16,776 nt of DNA from an uncultured Oscillospiraceae bacterium (lineage in GTDB: Bacteria; Bacillota; Clostridia; Oscillospirales; Ruminococcaceae): contig CAJTSP010000048.1 in the NCBI GenBank assembly GCA_910578965.1, forward strand, positions 1 to 16,776, in the 5' to 3' direction. A program made the position numbers and the translations under genes. A model generated the notes under the pieces. It was given only the letters and a program-made list of their open reading frames with translations. It searched no databases and was not told the origin of the DNA. Below, one piece after another: positions 6,238 to 13,300 of the stretch; positions within the stretch are counted from its first letter, which is position 1, and each line of letters starts with the position of its first letter.

Positions 6238-6284
6238 GGAAAGCAGCCCGGCTTTTTGCCGGACCGCCCGGGCGCAGCCCCGGT

Positions 6285-7703
6285 TTACCAGAGGCTGCAC
6301 ACCTGCTCGTACATTTCTTTATAGCGCTGAGCCGAGACGCCCCAGCCGAAATCGCAACGCATCGCCCGCTCCACCAGCACCGGCCAGCCCTCCTTGTTCC
6401 AGTAGCCCTCGTTGGCGCGGCGGCAGGCCTCGTAGAGGTCGTGCGCGCTGTACTGGCTGAAGGTAAAGCCGTTGCCTTCGCCGCCGCCGGAATCTTTTAT
6501 GGAGTCCCGCAGGCCGCCGGTTTCCCGCACGATGGGGATGGTGCCGTAGCGGCAGGCCACCATCTGGGCAAGGCCGCAGGGCTCGCTCTTGGAGGGCATC
6601 AGGAAAAGGTCGGCGCCGGCGTAAATTTTGCGGGCCAACGGCGGCACAAACCCGATGTACACCCCCACCCGGCCGGGATGCCGGGCCGCAAGGTCGGAGA
6701 AGAAGGCCTCGTAGGCATACTCGCCGTTGCCCAAAATCACTAACTGCTGGCCCAGGTCCACCAGGCCTTCGGCGACGCTCCGCACCAGGTCGACCCCCTT
6801 ATGGCCCACCAGCCGGGTAACCATGGCAATGATCGGGCTGCCGTCCGGCTGAAGTCCAAACTGCTCGCAAAGCGCCTGCTTGCAGGCCGCTTTGCCGGCG
6901 GCAAAGCTGTCTGCATCATAGTGGGCAGCAATGTCCGGGTCGGCAGCGGGGTTGTAGCTGGCTGTATCGATGCCGTTGAGGATGCCGCACAGCTTATACT
7001 GCTTTTGCCGCAAAAGGCCGTCCAGCCCATGGCTGAACCAGGGGTCGAGAATCTCGCCCGCATAGGTAGGGCTCACGGTGCTGACCCGGTCGCTGCATTC
7101 GATGGCGCCCTTCATAAAATTGGCGCAGCCGTCGTATTCCACCACATGCGCATCCCGCCGGCCGATACCGCAGGTATCCTCCAGAATATCCAGGCCGTAC
7201 TTGCCTTGATACTGGATATTATGGATGGTAAAAACGGTTTTGATCTTGGCAAACTTGTCCAGGTGGCGGTAATAAAGGTTGAGGTAAACCGGCACAAGGG
7301 CGGTCTGCCAGTCGTTGCTGTTGATAACATCGGGGGTAAAATCGGTGTAAAAGAGCATCTCGAGGCAGGCGCGGCTAAAGAAAGCGTACCGCTCGCCGTC
7401 GTCGTAAAAGCCGTACAGGCTGCCGCGTTTGAAATAATACTCATTATCCAAAAAATAGAAGGTCACGCCGTCCCGCTGGCAACTGAACAGGCCGCAGTAC
7501 TGGCTGCGCCAGCCCACCGGCACGCTGAAATTGGTAATATAGGTAAGCTCGTCGCGGAACCTCATGGTACCATAGAGCGGCAGCACCACCCGGCAGTCGA
7601 CCCCAGCCTGCACCAAGGCTTTGGGCAGGCTGCCCGCCACATCGCCCAAGCCGCCGGATGCGGCAAAGGGGTTGCCCTCACTGGCACAGAATAAGACATT
7701 CAT
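6285..7703 (-). CDS. glgA: Glycogen synthase (ADP-glucose), GT5 family
   Basis: This 472-residue cytoplasmic glucosyltransferase extends alpha-1,4-glucan chains from ADP-glucose. Landmarks of GT5 are present in order: ASGGLGDVAGSLP (15-27), SNDWQT (129-134), FTIHNIQYQG (158-167), NGID (243-246), TRLVGHKG (296-303), SKSEPCGLAQ (371-380) with Glu374, and RETGGLRD (393-400). Length is normal for the family (about 470-480). The usual Lys-Thr of the N-terminal KTGGL motif is Ala15-Ser16 here, so the ADP-glucose-contacting Lys15 of the E. coli enzyme is absent; I recall other clostridial enzymes with ASGGL. The ATG has AAGGAGG nine nt upstream. It is the last gene of the glycogen cluster and is separated from glgD by a strong terminator, so it probably has its own promoter. 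Confidence 0.96.
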   Translation of the reverse strand: MNVLFCASEGNPFAASGGLGDVAGSLPKALVQAGVDCRVVLPLYGTMRFRDELTYITNFSVPVGWRSQYCGLFSCQRDGVTFYFLDNEYYFKRGSLYGFYDDGERYAFFSRACLEMLFYTDFTPDVINSNDWQTALVPVYLNLYYRHLDKFAKIKTVFTIHNIQYQGKYGLDILEDTCGIGRRDAHVVEYDGCANFMKGAIECSDRVSTVSPTYAGEILDPWFSHGLDGLLRQKQYKLCGILNGIDTASYNPAADPDIAAHYDADSFAAGKAACKQALCEQFGLQPDGSPIIAMVTRLVGHKGVDLVRSVAEGLVDLGQQLVILGNGEYAYEAFFSDLAARHPGRVGVYIGFVPPLARKIYAGADLFLMPSKSEPCGLAQMVACRYGTIPIVRETGGLRDSIKDSGGGEGNGFTFSQYSAHDLYEACRRANEGYWNKEGWPVLVERAMRCDFGWGVSAQRYKEMYEQVCSLW

Positions 7704-7803
7704 GTTTCAATTCCTCCTTTTTTGCGGCGGTGGGCCAAGCCCGGCCTGGCTGCTTTGCACTTGTATCCCTTTGCCGCGTTCAGCGGCCGTTTTGTCAAAA
7801 AGG

Positions 7804-7832
7804 GGGGCGGGAGCCGGCATAGCTCCCGCCCC
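7804..7832 (-). terminator. Intrinsic terminator after glgD
   Basis: A perfect 11-bp GC-rich stem (7804-7814 with 7822-7832) has a 7-nt loop and is followed on the minus strand by CC and TTTTT (plus-strand A at 7797-7801). It separates glgC-glgD from glgA. A minus-strand TTGACA overlaps the T-tract at 7793-7798, but no convincing -10 lies 16-19 nt further on, so a glgA promoter is not claimed. Confidence 0.85.
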
Positions 7833-7937
7833 GGCGGACAGACGCCGCCGGGGAGAGGGCGGCGCCGCCGTCAAACTGCCCGTGGGGGCCGCGCGCCTGC
7901 CGGAATAACCAGGGCGCAGCCGCGGGACAATCTGCCG

Positions 7938-9062
7938 TTATACCGTATGGCCTTTTTCCACATAAACCGGAAAGGTGTTGGTACCGGATAGCTTTTTGTC
8001 GGCGGTGATTTCCACGTTTTTATCGGTCACCACATACTCCACCTGGGCGCCGGCCTCTACAACGGTATCCTGCATGAGCACGCAGTTTTTGACCTTTGCG
8101 CCTTTTTTTACCCGCACGCCGCGGAAGAGCACGCTATTTTCCACCTCGCCCTCGATGATGCAGCCGTCGGCCACCATGGCGTTTTTGACCCTGCAGTCCA
8201 TAGCGTAACGGGTGGGGGCGTCGTCCCGCACCTTGGTGTAGATGGGGCCGCCCTGCCCAAACAGCGCGTCGAGGTTGGCCGGGTCCAAAAGGCGCATGTT
8301 TTCCTCAAAATAGGTGCGCCGGTCCGAGATGCGGGCCACATAGCCGGCGTACTCAAAGCCCTGCACATTGAGCAGCTCAAGGTTGCGGGCCAACAGGTCG
8401 CGCTCAAAATACACCAGCCCCCGCACGCTGGCGTCCCGCACCATCTGGATGAGGGCCTCGCGCTCCATCACGTAGATGTTCATTGACAGGTTCTGCACGC
8501 CGGGGCGGAAATCGTTGCTCAAAAGCTCGGTGACCCGGCCGCCGGCGATCTTGACCGTATAGTTGTCGCCCTTGGCCCCCTCGGGAATCTCGGAGCGCTG
8601 GTAAACCATGGTGGCATCCGCCCCGCTCTTGACATGGGCGTCGATCAAGGCGTTAAAGTCAAAATTGACGGCGATGTTTGCGTCGCACATCACAACGTAT
8701 TTTTCGCGCTGGTCCTCTAAGTAATCCACCACGCTGGCCAGCGCCTCGATGCGGCCGGCGTACATTTTGACCCCCGCCTCGGCAAAGGGAGGCACCATAT
8801 TAAGGCCGCCGCGCTTACGGGTAAGGTCCCACTCACGGCCGCTGCCGAGATGGTCCATCAGGCTATGGTAATTGCGCTTGACCACAATGGTAATATTGTC
8901 GATGCCGCAGTTGGCCATGCTGGAAAGCATAAAGTCTACCATGCGGTACCGCCCCCCAAAGGGGATGGAGGCCATTGTTCGCTCGGTGACCATTTCGGGC
9001 ACAAGGTTGTCGTACGAGTTGGGGAAGATGATCCCCAGCGCGCTGGTATTGGTGTTTACCAT
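7938..9062 (-). CDS. glgD: ADP-glucose pyrophosphorylase regulatory subunit GlgD
   Basis: This 374-residue paralogue of GlgC has a nucleotidyltransferase-like N-terminal domain (about 1-240) and a C-terminal left-handed beta-helix domain (about 285-365). In Firmicutes, GlgD pairs with GlgC and modulates the activity that makes ADP-glucose from glucose-1-phosphate and ATP. The GGxGxRL loop of GlgC is replaced by SALGIIFPNSYDNL (7-20), and the GDHIYKMDY segment by CDANIAVNFDF (126-136). The FAEKP lysine motif is missing. It is therefore probably non-catalytic. PFGGRYRMVDF (34-44) is kept, as in GlgC. The ATG overlaps the glgC stop by 7 nt (ATGGTAA), with AAGGAGG upstream inside glgC, so translation is probably coupled. 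The terminator lies 105 nt after the stop. Confidence 0.95.
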   Translation of the reverse strand: MVNTNTSALGIIFPNSYDNLVPEMVTERTMASIPFGGRYRMVDFMLSSMANCGIDNITIVVKRNYHSLMDHLGSGREWDLTRKRGGLNMVPPFAEAGVKMYAGRIEALASVVDYLEDQREKYVVMCDANIAVNFDFNALIDAHVKSGADATMVYQRSEIPEGAKGDNYTVKIAGGRVTELLSNDFRPGVQNLSMNIYVMEREALIQMVRDASVRGLVYFERDLLARNLELLNVQGFEYAGYVARISDRRTYFEENMRLLDPANLDALFGQGGPIYTKVRDDAPTRYAMDCRVKNAMVADGCIIEGEVENSVLFRGVRVKKGAKVKNCVLMQDTVVEAGAQVEYVVTDKNVEITADKKLSGTNTFPVYVEKGHTV

Positions 9063-10270
9063 TGTTCCTCACCCTCCTTTACGTCTTTGACCACCATGGC
9101 CTTGGGGCCCACCTTGGCGTTTTTGCCAATGGCGATGCCCTCGCCCACAACCGCAACGCCCCATTTGTCGAGGTCGTCCATATCCTCGGGGCGCTCACCG
9201 ACCACTGCACCGGCCGAGACCCGCACGTTTTCTGCAATAATGGAGTACTTGACCGACGCGCCGGGCTCTACCACGGCACCCGGCATGAGGATCGAGTCCT
9301 CCACCACGGCGCCCTCGCCCACCGTGACGCCGGCAAAGAGCACGCTTTGGGTGATCTTACCGCTGACACGGCAGCCCTCGGTAATCATCGAGTTGTCGAT
9401 CTCGGCCGTCTGGCTAATATGGTGGCCGGGCATGCCGCTGTTGCGGCTGTAGATCTTCCACGCATCGTCCCACACGTCCAGCGGCACATTGGGGTTGAGC
9501 AGGTCCATGTTGGCCTCCCAGAGGCTGTCGATGGTGCCCACATCCTTCCAGTAGCCCTCAAACGGGTAGGCTACCATCTTTTCTCCGGCGGCAAGCATGT
9601 TGGGGATGATATTTTTGCCAAAGTCGTTGTCGGAATTGGGGTTGGCCTCATCCTCGGTGAGGAATTTGCGCAGCTTTTCCCAGGTAAAGATGTAAATGCC
9701 CATCGAGGCCAGATTGCTCTCGGGCTCCTTGGGCTTTTCGGCAAACTTGGTGACGGTGCCCTCCTCATTGGCGGTCATGATGCCAAAGCGGCTGGCCTCC
9801 TCCCAGGGCACCTCCATCACGGCGATGGTGCAGTCGGCCCCCTTGGCCTTGTGGAAGTCCAGCATCTTGCTGTAATCCATCTTGTAGATATGGTCGCCCG
9901 AGAGGATGACCACATAGCCGGGCTGGTACCGCTCGATAAAATTGATATTTTGATAGATGGCGTTGGCCGTGCCCTTATACCAGTCGGACCCGCTGGCCTT
10001 TTGGTAAGGGGGCAGCACATGCACGCCGCCGTACAGGCGGTCGAGATCCCAGGGCTGGCCGTTGCCGATATACTCGTTGAGCACCAGCGGCTGGTACTGG
10101 GTGAGGATGCCTACCGTGTCAATGCCTGAGTTGACGCAGTTGGACAGCGGGAAATCGATGATGCGGTACTTGCCCCCAAACGGCACTGCAGGTTTTGCCA
10201 GCCGTTGGGTCAGGGCGTAAAGGCGCGAACCCTGGCCGCCTGCCAGCAGCATAGCGATACATTCTTTCAT
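9056..10270 (-). CDS. glgC: Glucose-1-phosphate adenylyltransferase (ADP-glucose pyrophosphorylase)
   Basis: This 404-residue catalytic subunit makes ADP-glucose and pyrophosphate from glucose-1-phosphate and ATP, the committed step of bacterial glycogen synthesis. Seen in order are the nucleotide loop AGGQGSRL (10-17), AKPAVPFGGKYRIIDF (25-40), the substrate region QPWDLDRLYGG (72-82), YKGTANAIYQN (98-108), SGDHIYKMDY (124-133) with the catalytic Asp126 position, and FAEKP with Lys179 for the sugar phosphate. A beta-helix domain (about 285-385) follows. Length and motifs are fully normal. The ATG follows AAAGGGGAG (spacing about 9). A GC-rich hairpin (CCGGC...GCCGG, about 10290-10322) sits just upstream of the ribosome site. 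GlgD follows with a 7-nt overlap, giving a two-gene unit. Confidence 0.97.
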   Translation of the reverse strand: MKECIAMLLAGGQGSRLYALTQRLAKPAVPFGGKYRIIDFPLSNCVNSGIDTVGILTQYQPLVLNEYIGNGQPWDLDRLYGGVHVLPPYQKASGSDWYKGTANAIYQNINFIERYQPGYVVILSGDHIYKMDYSKMLDFHKAKGADCTIAVMEVPWEEASRFGIMTANEEGTVTKFAEKPKEPESNLASMGIYIFTWEKLRKFLTEDEANPNSDNDFGKNIIPNMLAAGEKMVAYPFEGYWKDVGTIDSLWEANMDLLNPNVPLDVWDDAWKIYSRNSGMPGHHISQTAEIDNSMITEGCRVSGKITQSVLFAGVTVGEGAVVEDSILMPGAVVEPGASVKYSIIAENVRVSAGAVVGERPEDMDDLDKWGVAVVGEGIAIGKNAKVGPKAMVVKDVKEGEEQW

Positions 10271-10361
10271 GCTTATTTCTCCCCTTTATCCGGCAAGGGC
10301 GCAGGCCCTGGGCCCCCGCCGGTTATGATACGGTTGCCGTGCGGCGTTTTATGCCTTTTTA

Positions 10362-10516
10362 GCGGCGGTTCCACAAGAAAACAAAGTCCCCCAGGGGATT
10401 CTCTGTCTCCGGCCTTGGCTCCGCCGCAAAGCGGCGGGGCCTCCGACACGCGCCTGCGGGCGCAGTCTTGCCCCTTTGGGGCAATTCACCTTACCGCAAA
10501 TTCTACTGGTCAGCCC
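10362..10516 (-). repeat. Dispersed ~155-bp hairpin-rich repeat, copy 2
   Basis: This is the inverted partner of 6084-6237, oriented with glgB and glgC transcription. It has the same order of hairpins and T-rich end. Differences from copy 1 are about nine single bases. One turns the T-G wobble of the first stem into C-G. Another puts A opposite C in the long GGCCCCGCCGC stem, so that stem is perfect in copy 1 but interrupted here. Confidence 0.85.
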
Positions 10517-10532
10517 CATCCGCTGCGTCAAA

Positions 10533-10608
10533 AAAGCTTGCAAGCCACCAAGGTCTGGGGTTTTACCGCGTCAGCGGTAAAATGTAAGCCCCAGTGGGGC
10601 TTGCAACC
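10533..10608 (-). terminator. Structured region ending in T6, likely glgB terminator
   Basis: On the minus strand TTGCAAGCC and GGCTTGCAA form a 9-bp closing stem, followed by GC and six T (plus-strand A at about 10529-10534). Two hairpins lie inside: AAGCCCC/GGGGCTT (10586-10602) and the 9-bp TTTTACCGC/GCGGTAAAA (10561-10569 with 10574-10582). The closing loop is large, so an alternative simple terminator is the GCTTGCAAGC palindrome next to the T-run. It lies about 135 nt after the glgB stop. Confidence 0.55.
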
Positions 10609-10741
10609 AGACAGCCCGGTTTTGCCAAGGGCGAAACGGCCGGCCGAAAGCCGGACAAGGGCCGCTGCGCTTTCCTTCCTTGCGGCTGCGGCCGCCCAGC
10701 GAATTTTCGGTGATCGGTGAATCGAATTTTGTTTGGAGCCT

Positions 10742-12781
10742 TTATTTTCTTGTCTCACCGCCGCTTTGCCGCGGCTTTTTTGCCGCGGGCTTCTTGGCGG
10801 CCGCCTTTTTTGCCGCGGTTTTTTTCACCGCCTCTTTTTTAGCGGCCTCCCCCTTTTCGGTTTTGGGCTTTGCCGCCCGCGGCTTTTTGGGCGCGGGCAC
10901 CGAGAAATACAGGGTCGATAGAGGCGGCAGGGTGAGGGTGATGTGCTGGTCAAAGCCGTGCATCGGGCCCTCCTCGGTTTTGGCGGGCGGGTTGTGGATG
11001 TCCGAGCCTCCAAAGGCCGCGTCGTCGCTCGAGAGCAGCTCGGTGTAGGTGCCGGGCAGCGGCGCGCCCATCTGGTACCCGTTGCGCTGCACCGGGTTAA
11101 AGTTGCAGACCACCAAAATCATCCGGCCCTTGGCGTTGCGCCGCAAAAAGGCGATAACCGACTGCTGGTTGTCATCCGGCACGATCCACTGGAAGCCCTC
11201 CCAGCTATAATCCACCTCCCAAAAGGCGCTCTGCTTTTTGTAAAAAGCATTTAGCTCGCGCACATACCGCTGTAGCTGGCGGTGCTTTTCGTAGTCCAGC
11301 AGCATCCAGTCAAGCTGGTGCTCCTCGGTCCACTCGCTGAACTGCCCCAGCTCCTGCCCCATAAAGAGCAGCTTTTTGCCCGGGTGGGCCATCATGTAGC
11401 CGTAAAACGTCCGCAGGTTGGCAAACTTTGCGTCATAGTCGCCCGGCATCTTGTTAATGAGGCTACACTTGCCGTGCACCACCTCGTCGTGGCTGATGGG
11501 CAGCATAAAGTTTTCGCTGAAGGCGTAGAAAAAGCTGAAGGTCACCTTGCCGTGGTTGCCGGCGCGGAAAAGCGGGTCGGTGCTCATGTAGCTGATCATA
11601 TCGTTCATCCAGCCCATGTTCCACTTGAAGTTGAAGCCCAGGCCCCCGTCCTCCGGCGGCTTTGTAACCAGCGGCCAGGCGGTGGATTCCTCGGCGATCA
11701 TGAGCTTTTCGGGGTGGCGGCTCAGGATAGCGCTGTTGAGCTTGCGCAAAAAGGCGATGGCCTCTAAATTCTCCTTGCCTCCGCCCCGGTTGGGCTCCCA
11801 CTCGCCGTCCCGGCGGTTGTAGTCGAGATAGAGCATGCTGGCCACCGCGTCCACCCGCAGGCCGTCGATGTGGTATTCCTCCAGCCAGAACAGGGCCGAC
11901 GAGATCAAAAAGCTCTGAATCTCGGGCATGCCGTAATTAAAGACCATGGTGCCCCACTCACGGTGCTCGCCCCGGCGGGGGTTGGGGTCCTCGTAACAGG
12001 GCTGGCCGTCGTACATGTACAGGCCATAAGCGTCCTTGGGGAAGTGGGCGGGCACCCAATCCATAATCACCCCGATGCCGGCGGCATGGCACTTGTCCAC
12101 AAAGAGCTTGAAGTCGTTGGGGGCGCCGAACCGGCTGGTGGGGGCAAAGTACCCGGTAACCTGATAGCCCCAGCTACCGTCGAACGGGTGCTCGGTGATG
12201 GGCAGCAGCTCAATATGGGTATAGCCCATCTCCTGTATGTAGGGGATCAGCTCGTCTGCGAGCTCGCCGTACCCGTAGGGCACGCCCTCCTCCTTGGTGC
12301 GCCAGCTACCAAAATGCATTTCGTAGATGTTGATGGGCGAGTTGATGGCATCGGCCCCCCGGCGGGACTTCTGCCAAGCCTCGTCCTTCCAGGCATAGCC
12401 GTCCAGCTTATAGACCTTGCTGCCGTTGGAGGGCCGGGTCTCGGTATGGAAGGCATAGGGGTCCGCCTTGAAAAGCAGGTTGTCCGCCGCCGAGGTGATG
12501 CAGTACTTGTACACATCATATTCCCGGATACCGGGGATAAATGCCTCCCAGATGCCGCTGTCCTCCAGCGGATGCATCGGATGGCTGCCGGGCACCCAAC
12601 TGTTGAAATCCCCCACCACGCTGACCGCCTTGGCGTGGGGGGCCCAGGTGCGGAACACAACCCCCTCCTCGCCGTTCTCCTGGGCAAAATGCGCGCCAAA
12701 AAAGCGCTGTGCCTCAAAGTTTGAGCCCTGCCGGAAAAGATACACGGGGAAATCCGCTTTCTGCTTCGTTTTCTTCTCCAC
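10742..12781 (-). CDS. glgB: 1,4-alpha-glucan branching enzyme with Lys/Ala-rich tail
   Basis: This 679-residue GH13_9 enzyme cuts alpha-1,4 chains and re-attaches them as alpha-1,6 branches on glycogen. A CBM48-type N-domain (about 35-125) precedes the (beta/alpha)8 domain. Seen are MDWVPAHF (240-247), GLRVDAVASM with nucleophile Asp311, AEEST with Glu364/365, and SHDEVVHGK with Asp432. An all-beta C-domain ends near LYFSVP (about 624-629). Residues 630-679 are an added, disordered-looking tail rich in Lys (16), Ala (13) and Pro, with KKTAAKKAAAKKPAAKKP, like histone H1. The GTG at 12781 is chosen because GGGGAGGAG lies just upstream. An in-frame ATG at 12817 has no ribosome site and would add 12 residues. 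A promoter lies about 140 nt upstream. The terminator and repeat after the gene suggest it is only partly coupled to glgC-glgD. Confidence 0.95.
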   Translation of the reverse strand: MEKKTKQKADFPVYLFRQGSNFEAQRFFGAHFAQENGEEGVVFRTWAPHAKAVSVVGDFNSWVPGSHPMHPLEDSGIWEAFIPGIREYDVYKYCITSAADNLLFKADPYAFHTETRPSNGSKVYKLDGYAWKDEAWQKSRRGADAINSPINIYEMHFGSWRTKEEGVPYGYGELADELIPYIQEMGYTHIELLPITEHPFDGSWGYQVTGYFAPTSRFGAPNDFKLFVDKCHAAGIGVIMDWVPAHFPKDAYGLYMYDGQPCYEDPNPRRGEHREWGTMVFNYGMPEIQSFLISSALFWLEEYHIDGLRVDAVASMLYLDYNRRDGEWEPNRGGGKENLEAIAFLRKLNSAILSRHPEKLMIAEESTAWPLVTKPPEDGGLGFNFKWNMGWMNDMISYMSTDPLFRAGNHGKVTFSFFYAFSENFMLPISHDEVVHGKCSLINKMPGDYDAKFANLRTFYGYMMAHPGKKLLFMGQELGQFSEWTEEHQLDWMLLDYEKHRQLQRYVRELNAFYKKQSAFWEVDYSWEGFQWIVPDDNQQSVIAFLRRNAKGRMILVVCNFNPVQRNGYQMGAPLPGTYTELLSSDDAAFGGSDIHNPPAKTEEGPMHGFDQHITLTLPPLSTLYFSVPAPKKPRAAKPKTEKGEAAKKEAVKKTAAKKAAAKKPAAKKPRQSGGETRK
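10775..10818 (-). repeat. 30-bp-period direct repeat in the glgB tail
   Basis: CTTTTTTGCCGCGG occurs at 10775-10788 and again at 10805-10818, a period of ten codons. It encodes the repeated PAAKKAAAKK-like segment. The low-complexity tail has probably grown by slippage or short duplication. Confidence 0.7.
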
Positions 12782-12918
12782 AGCCTTCTCCTCCCCGGGG
12801 GATATGCCGCCCCCCATTGAACTTCAGAGAAGCCCAAACGCCCTCCTTGGCATGCCAATCCGGCCGGGCCGGGGCCGTTTTGGGGCCGGTGGGGCTATTC
12901 CGGGTTCCTGTTGCTTCT

Positions 12919-12947
12919 ATAGTACCGAATCTGCGCGCACTTTTCAA
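12919..12947 (-). promoter_or_regulatory. Putative sigma-A promoter of glgB
   Basis: On the minus strand TTGAAA (12942-12947) and TACTAT (12919-12924) are separated by exactly 17 nt. The leader to the GTG start would be about 130 nt. Confidence 0.65.
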
Positions 12948-13071
12948 GGTTTTTCTGTCACATATCGCAAAAAAGATGGTTTTCGCGTTTTGGGTTTTGT
13001 AAAAGTTCACCAGTTTTTGACACGCTTCCTTGTCAATTCCTGAAAAAGCGTTTCCAAAACCTCCAAAAGCT

Positions 13072-13117
13072 GCAAAAAAGCGGCCCCGGCTGCCAAGAGC
13101 CGGGGCCGCTTTTTTGC
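13072..13117. terminator. 19-bp bidirectional intrinsic terminator
   Basis: A perfect 19-bp stem (13072-13090 with 13099-13117) includes six A on the left and six T on the right around a GC-rich core, with loop TGCCAAGA. On the minus strand it ends the wall-protein transcript and shields glgB from read-through. Confidence 0.9.
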
Positions 13118-13300
13118 GGGTACAGACAGGGCGAGGGCTACAGCGGCTGCAGCCGTCCCCGCGGCCTCGGCCGCCTTTGGCGGGCAAAGGCCGGGCGGGA
13201 CGACGGGCAAGGCGCCGCAGACACGGGCCAGCCGGCCGAGGCTGTTGCTCCCGATCTGTATTTTTTGATGCGCAGGCCACGCCAAAGGGCAGCAGGGCCC

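Larger units (their letters stand above)
5865..6284. other. Gap filled by MITE-like element and dispersed repeat
   Basis: This 420-nt stretch has no gene. From left to right it holds the ribosome site of the minus-strand Cys/His gene, the 163-bp MITE-like palindrome, 35 nt of unique sequence, one ~155-bp dispersed repeat copy, and the 3' region of glgA. That 3' region has a small hairpin (CCGGC-TTTTT-GCCGG, about 6249-6263) that could help end glgA transcription. Small ORFs in this stretch are translations of the repeats. Confidence 0.6.
10271..10741. other. glgB-glgC gap: leader hairpin, dispersed repeat, structured terminator
   Basis: This 471-nt stretch has no credible gene. In minus-strand order it holds the glgB 3' region with two CGAATTTT direct repeats (10700-10707 and 10723-10730), a multi-hairpin structure ending in T6 (10533-10608), repeat copy 2 (10362-10516), and the glgC leader with a hairpin at about 10290-10322. 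A weak TATCAT at about 10323-10328 on the minus strand could be a -10 for glgC, but no good -35 accompanies it. Confidence 0.6.
12782..13300. other. glgB leader and 3' region of the wall-protein gene
   Basis: This 519-nt stretch has no gene. It holds the glgB leader (about 130 nt), the glgB promoter (12919-12947), an AT-richer segment (12948-13070) with a minus-strand TTGACA-N8-TGTCAA inverted repeat at about 13018-13037, and the 19-bp bidirectional terminator at 13072-13117. The 13118-13300 part is GC-rich with nothing recognisable; it is presumably the 3' untranslated end of the wall-protein mRNA. Confidence 0.5.

Noticed and set aside
6115..6324. Small ORF across repeat copy 1 (and its partner at 10349-10543, minus)
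   Set aside because: Both translate the same dispersed repeat (shared GARLRPQAR and GGPAALRR). They lack convincing ribosome sites, and the hairpins explain the sequence better than a protein does.
6801..7694. 297-codon plus-strand ORF antisense to glgA
   Set aside because: A shadow of glgA, with no start signal and no recognisable domain.
7793..7798. Minus-strand TTGACA as a glgA promoter -35
   Set aside because: It overlaps the glgD terminator T-tract and no -10-like hexamer occurs 16-19 nt downstream.
9062..10129. 355-codon plus-strand ORF antisense to glgC
   Set aside because: A shadow of glgC. The minus-strand frame has every catalytic motif of ADP-glucose pyrophosphorylase.
10700..10730. 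CGAATTTT direct repeats after glgB as an attachment site
   Set aside because: They are only 8 bp, there is no integrase on this side of the window, and nothing mobile lies between or beside them.
11870..12724. 284-codon plus-strand ORF antisense to glgB
   Set aside because: A shadow of glgB, whose GH13 catalytic regions are intact on the other strand.
12782..12817. ATG at 12817 as the glgB start
   Set aside because: It has no ribosome site, whereas GGGGAGGAG sits in front of the GTG at 12781. The extra 12 residues are unlike other branching enzymes.
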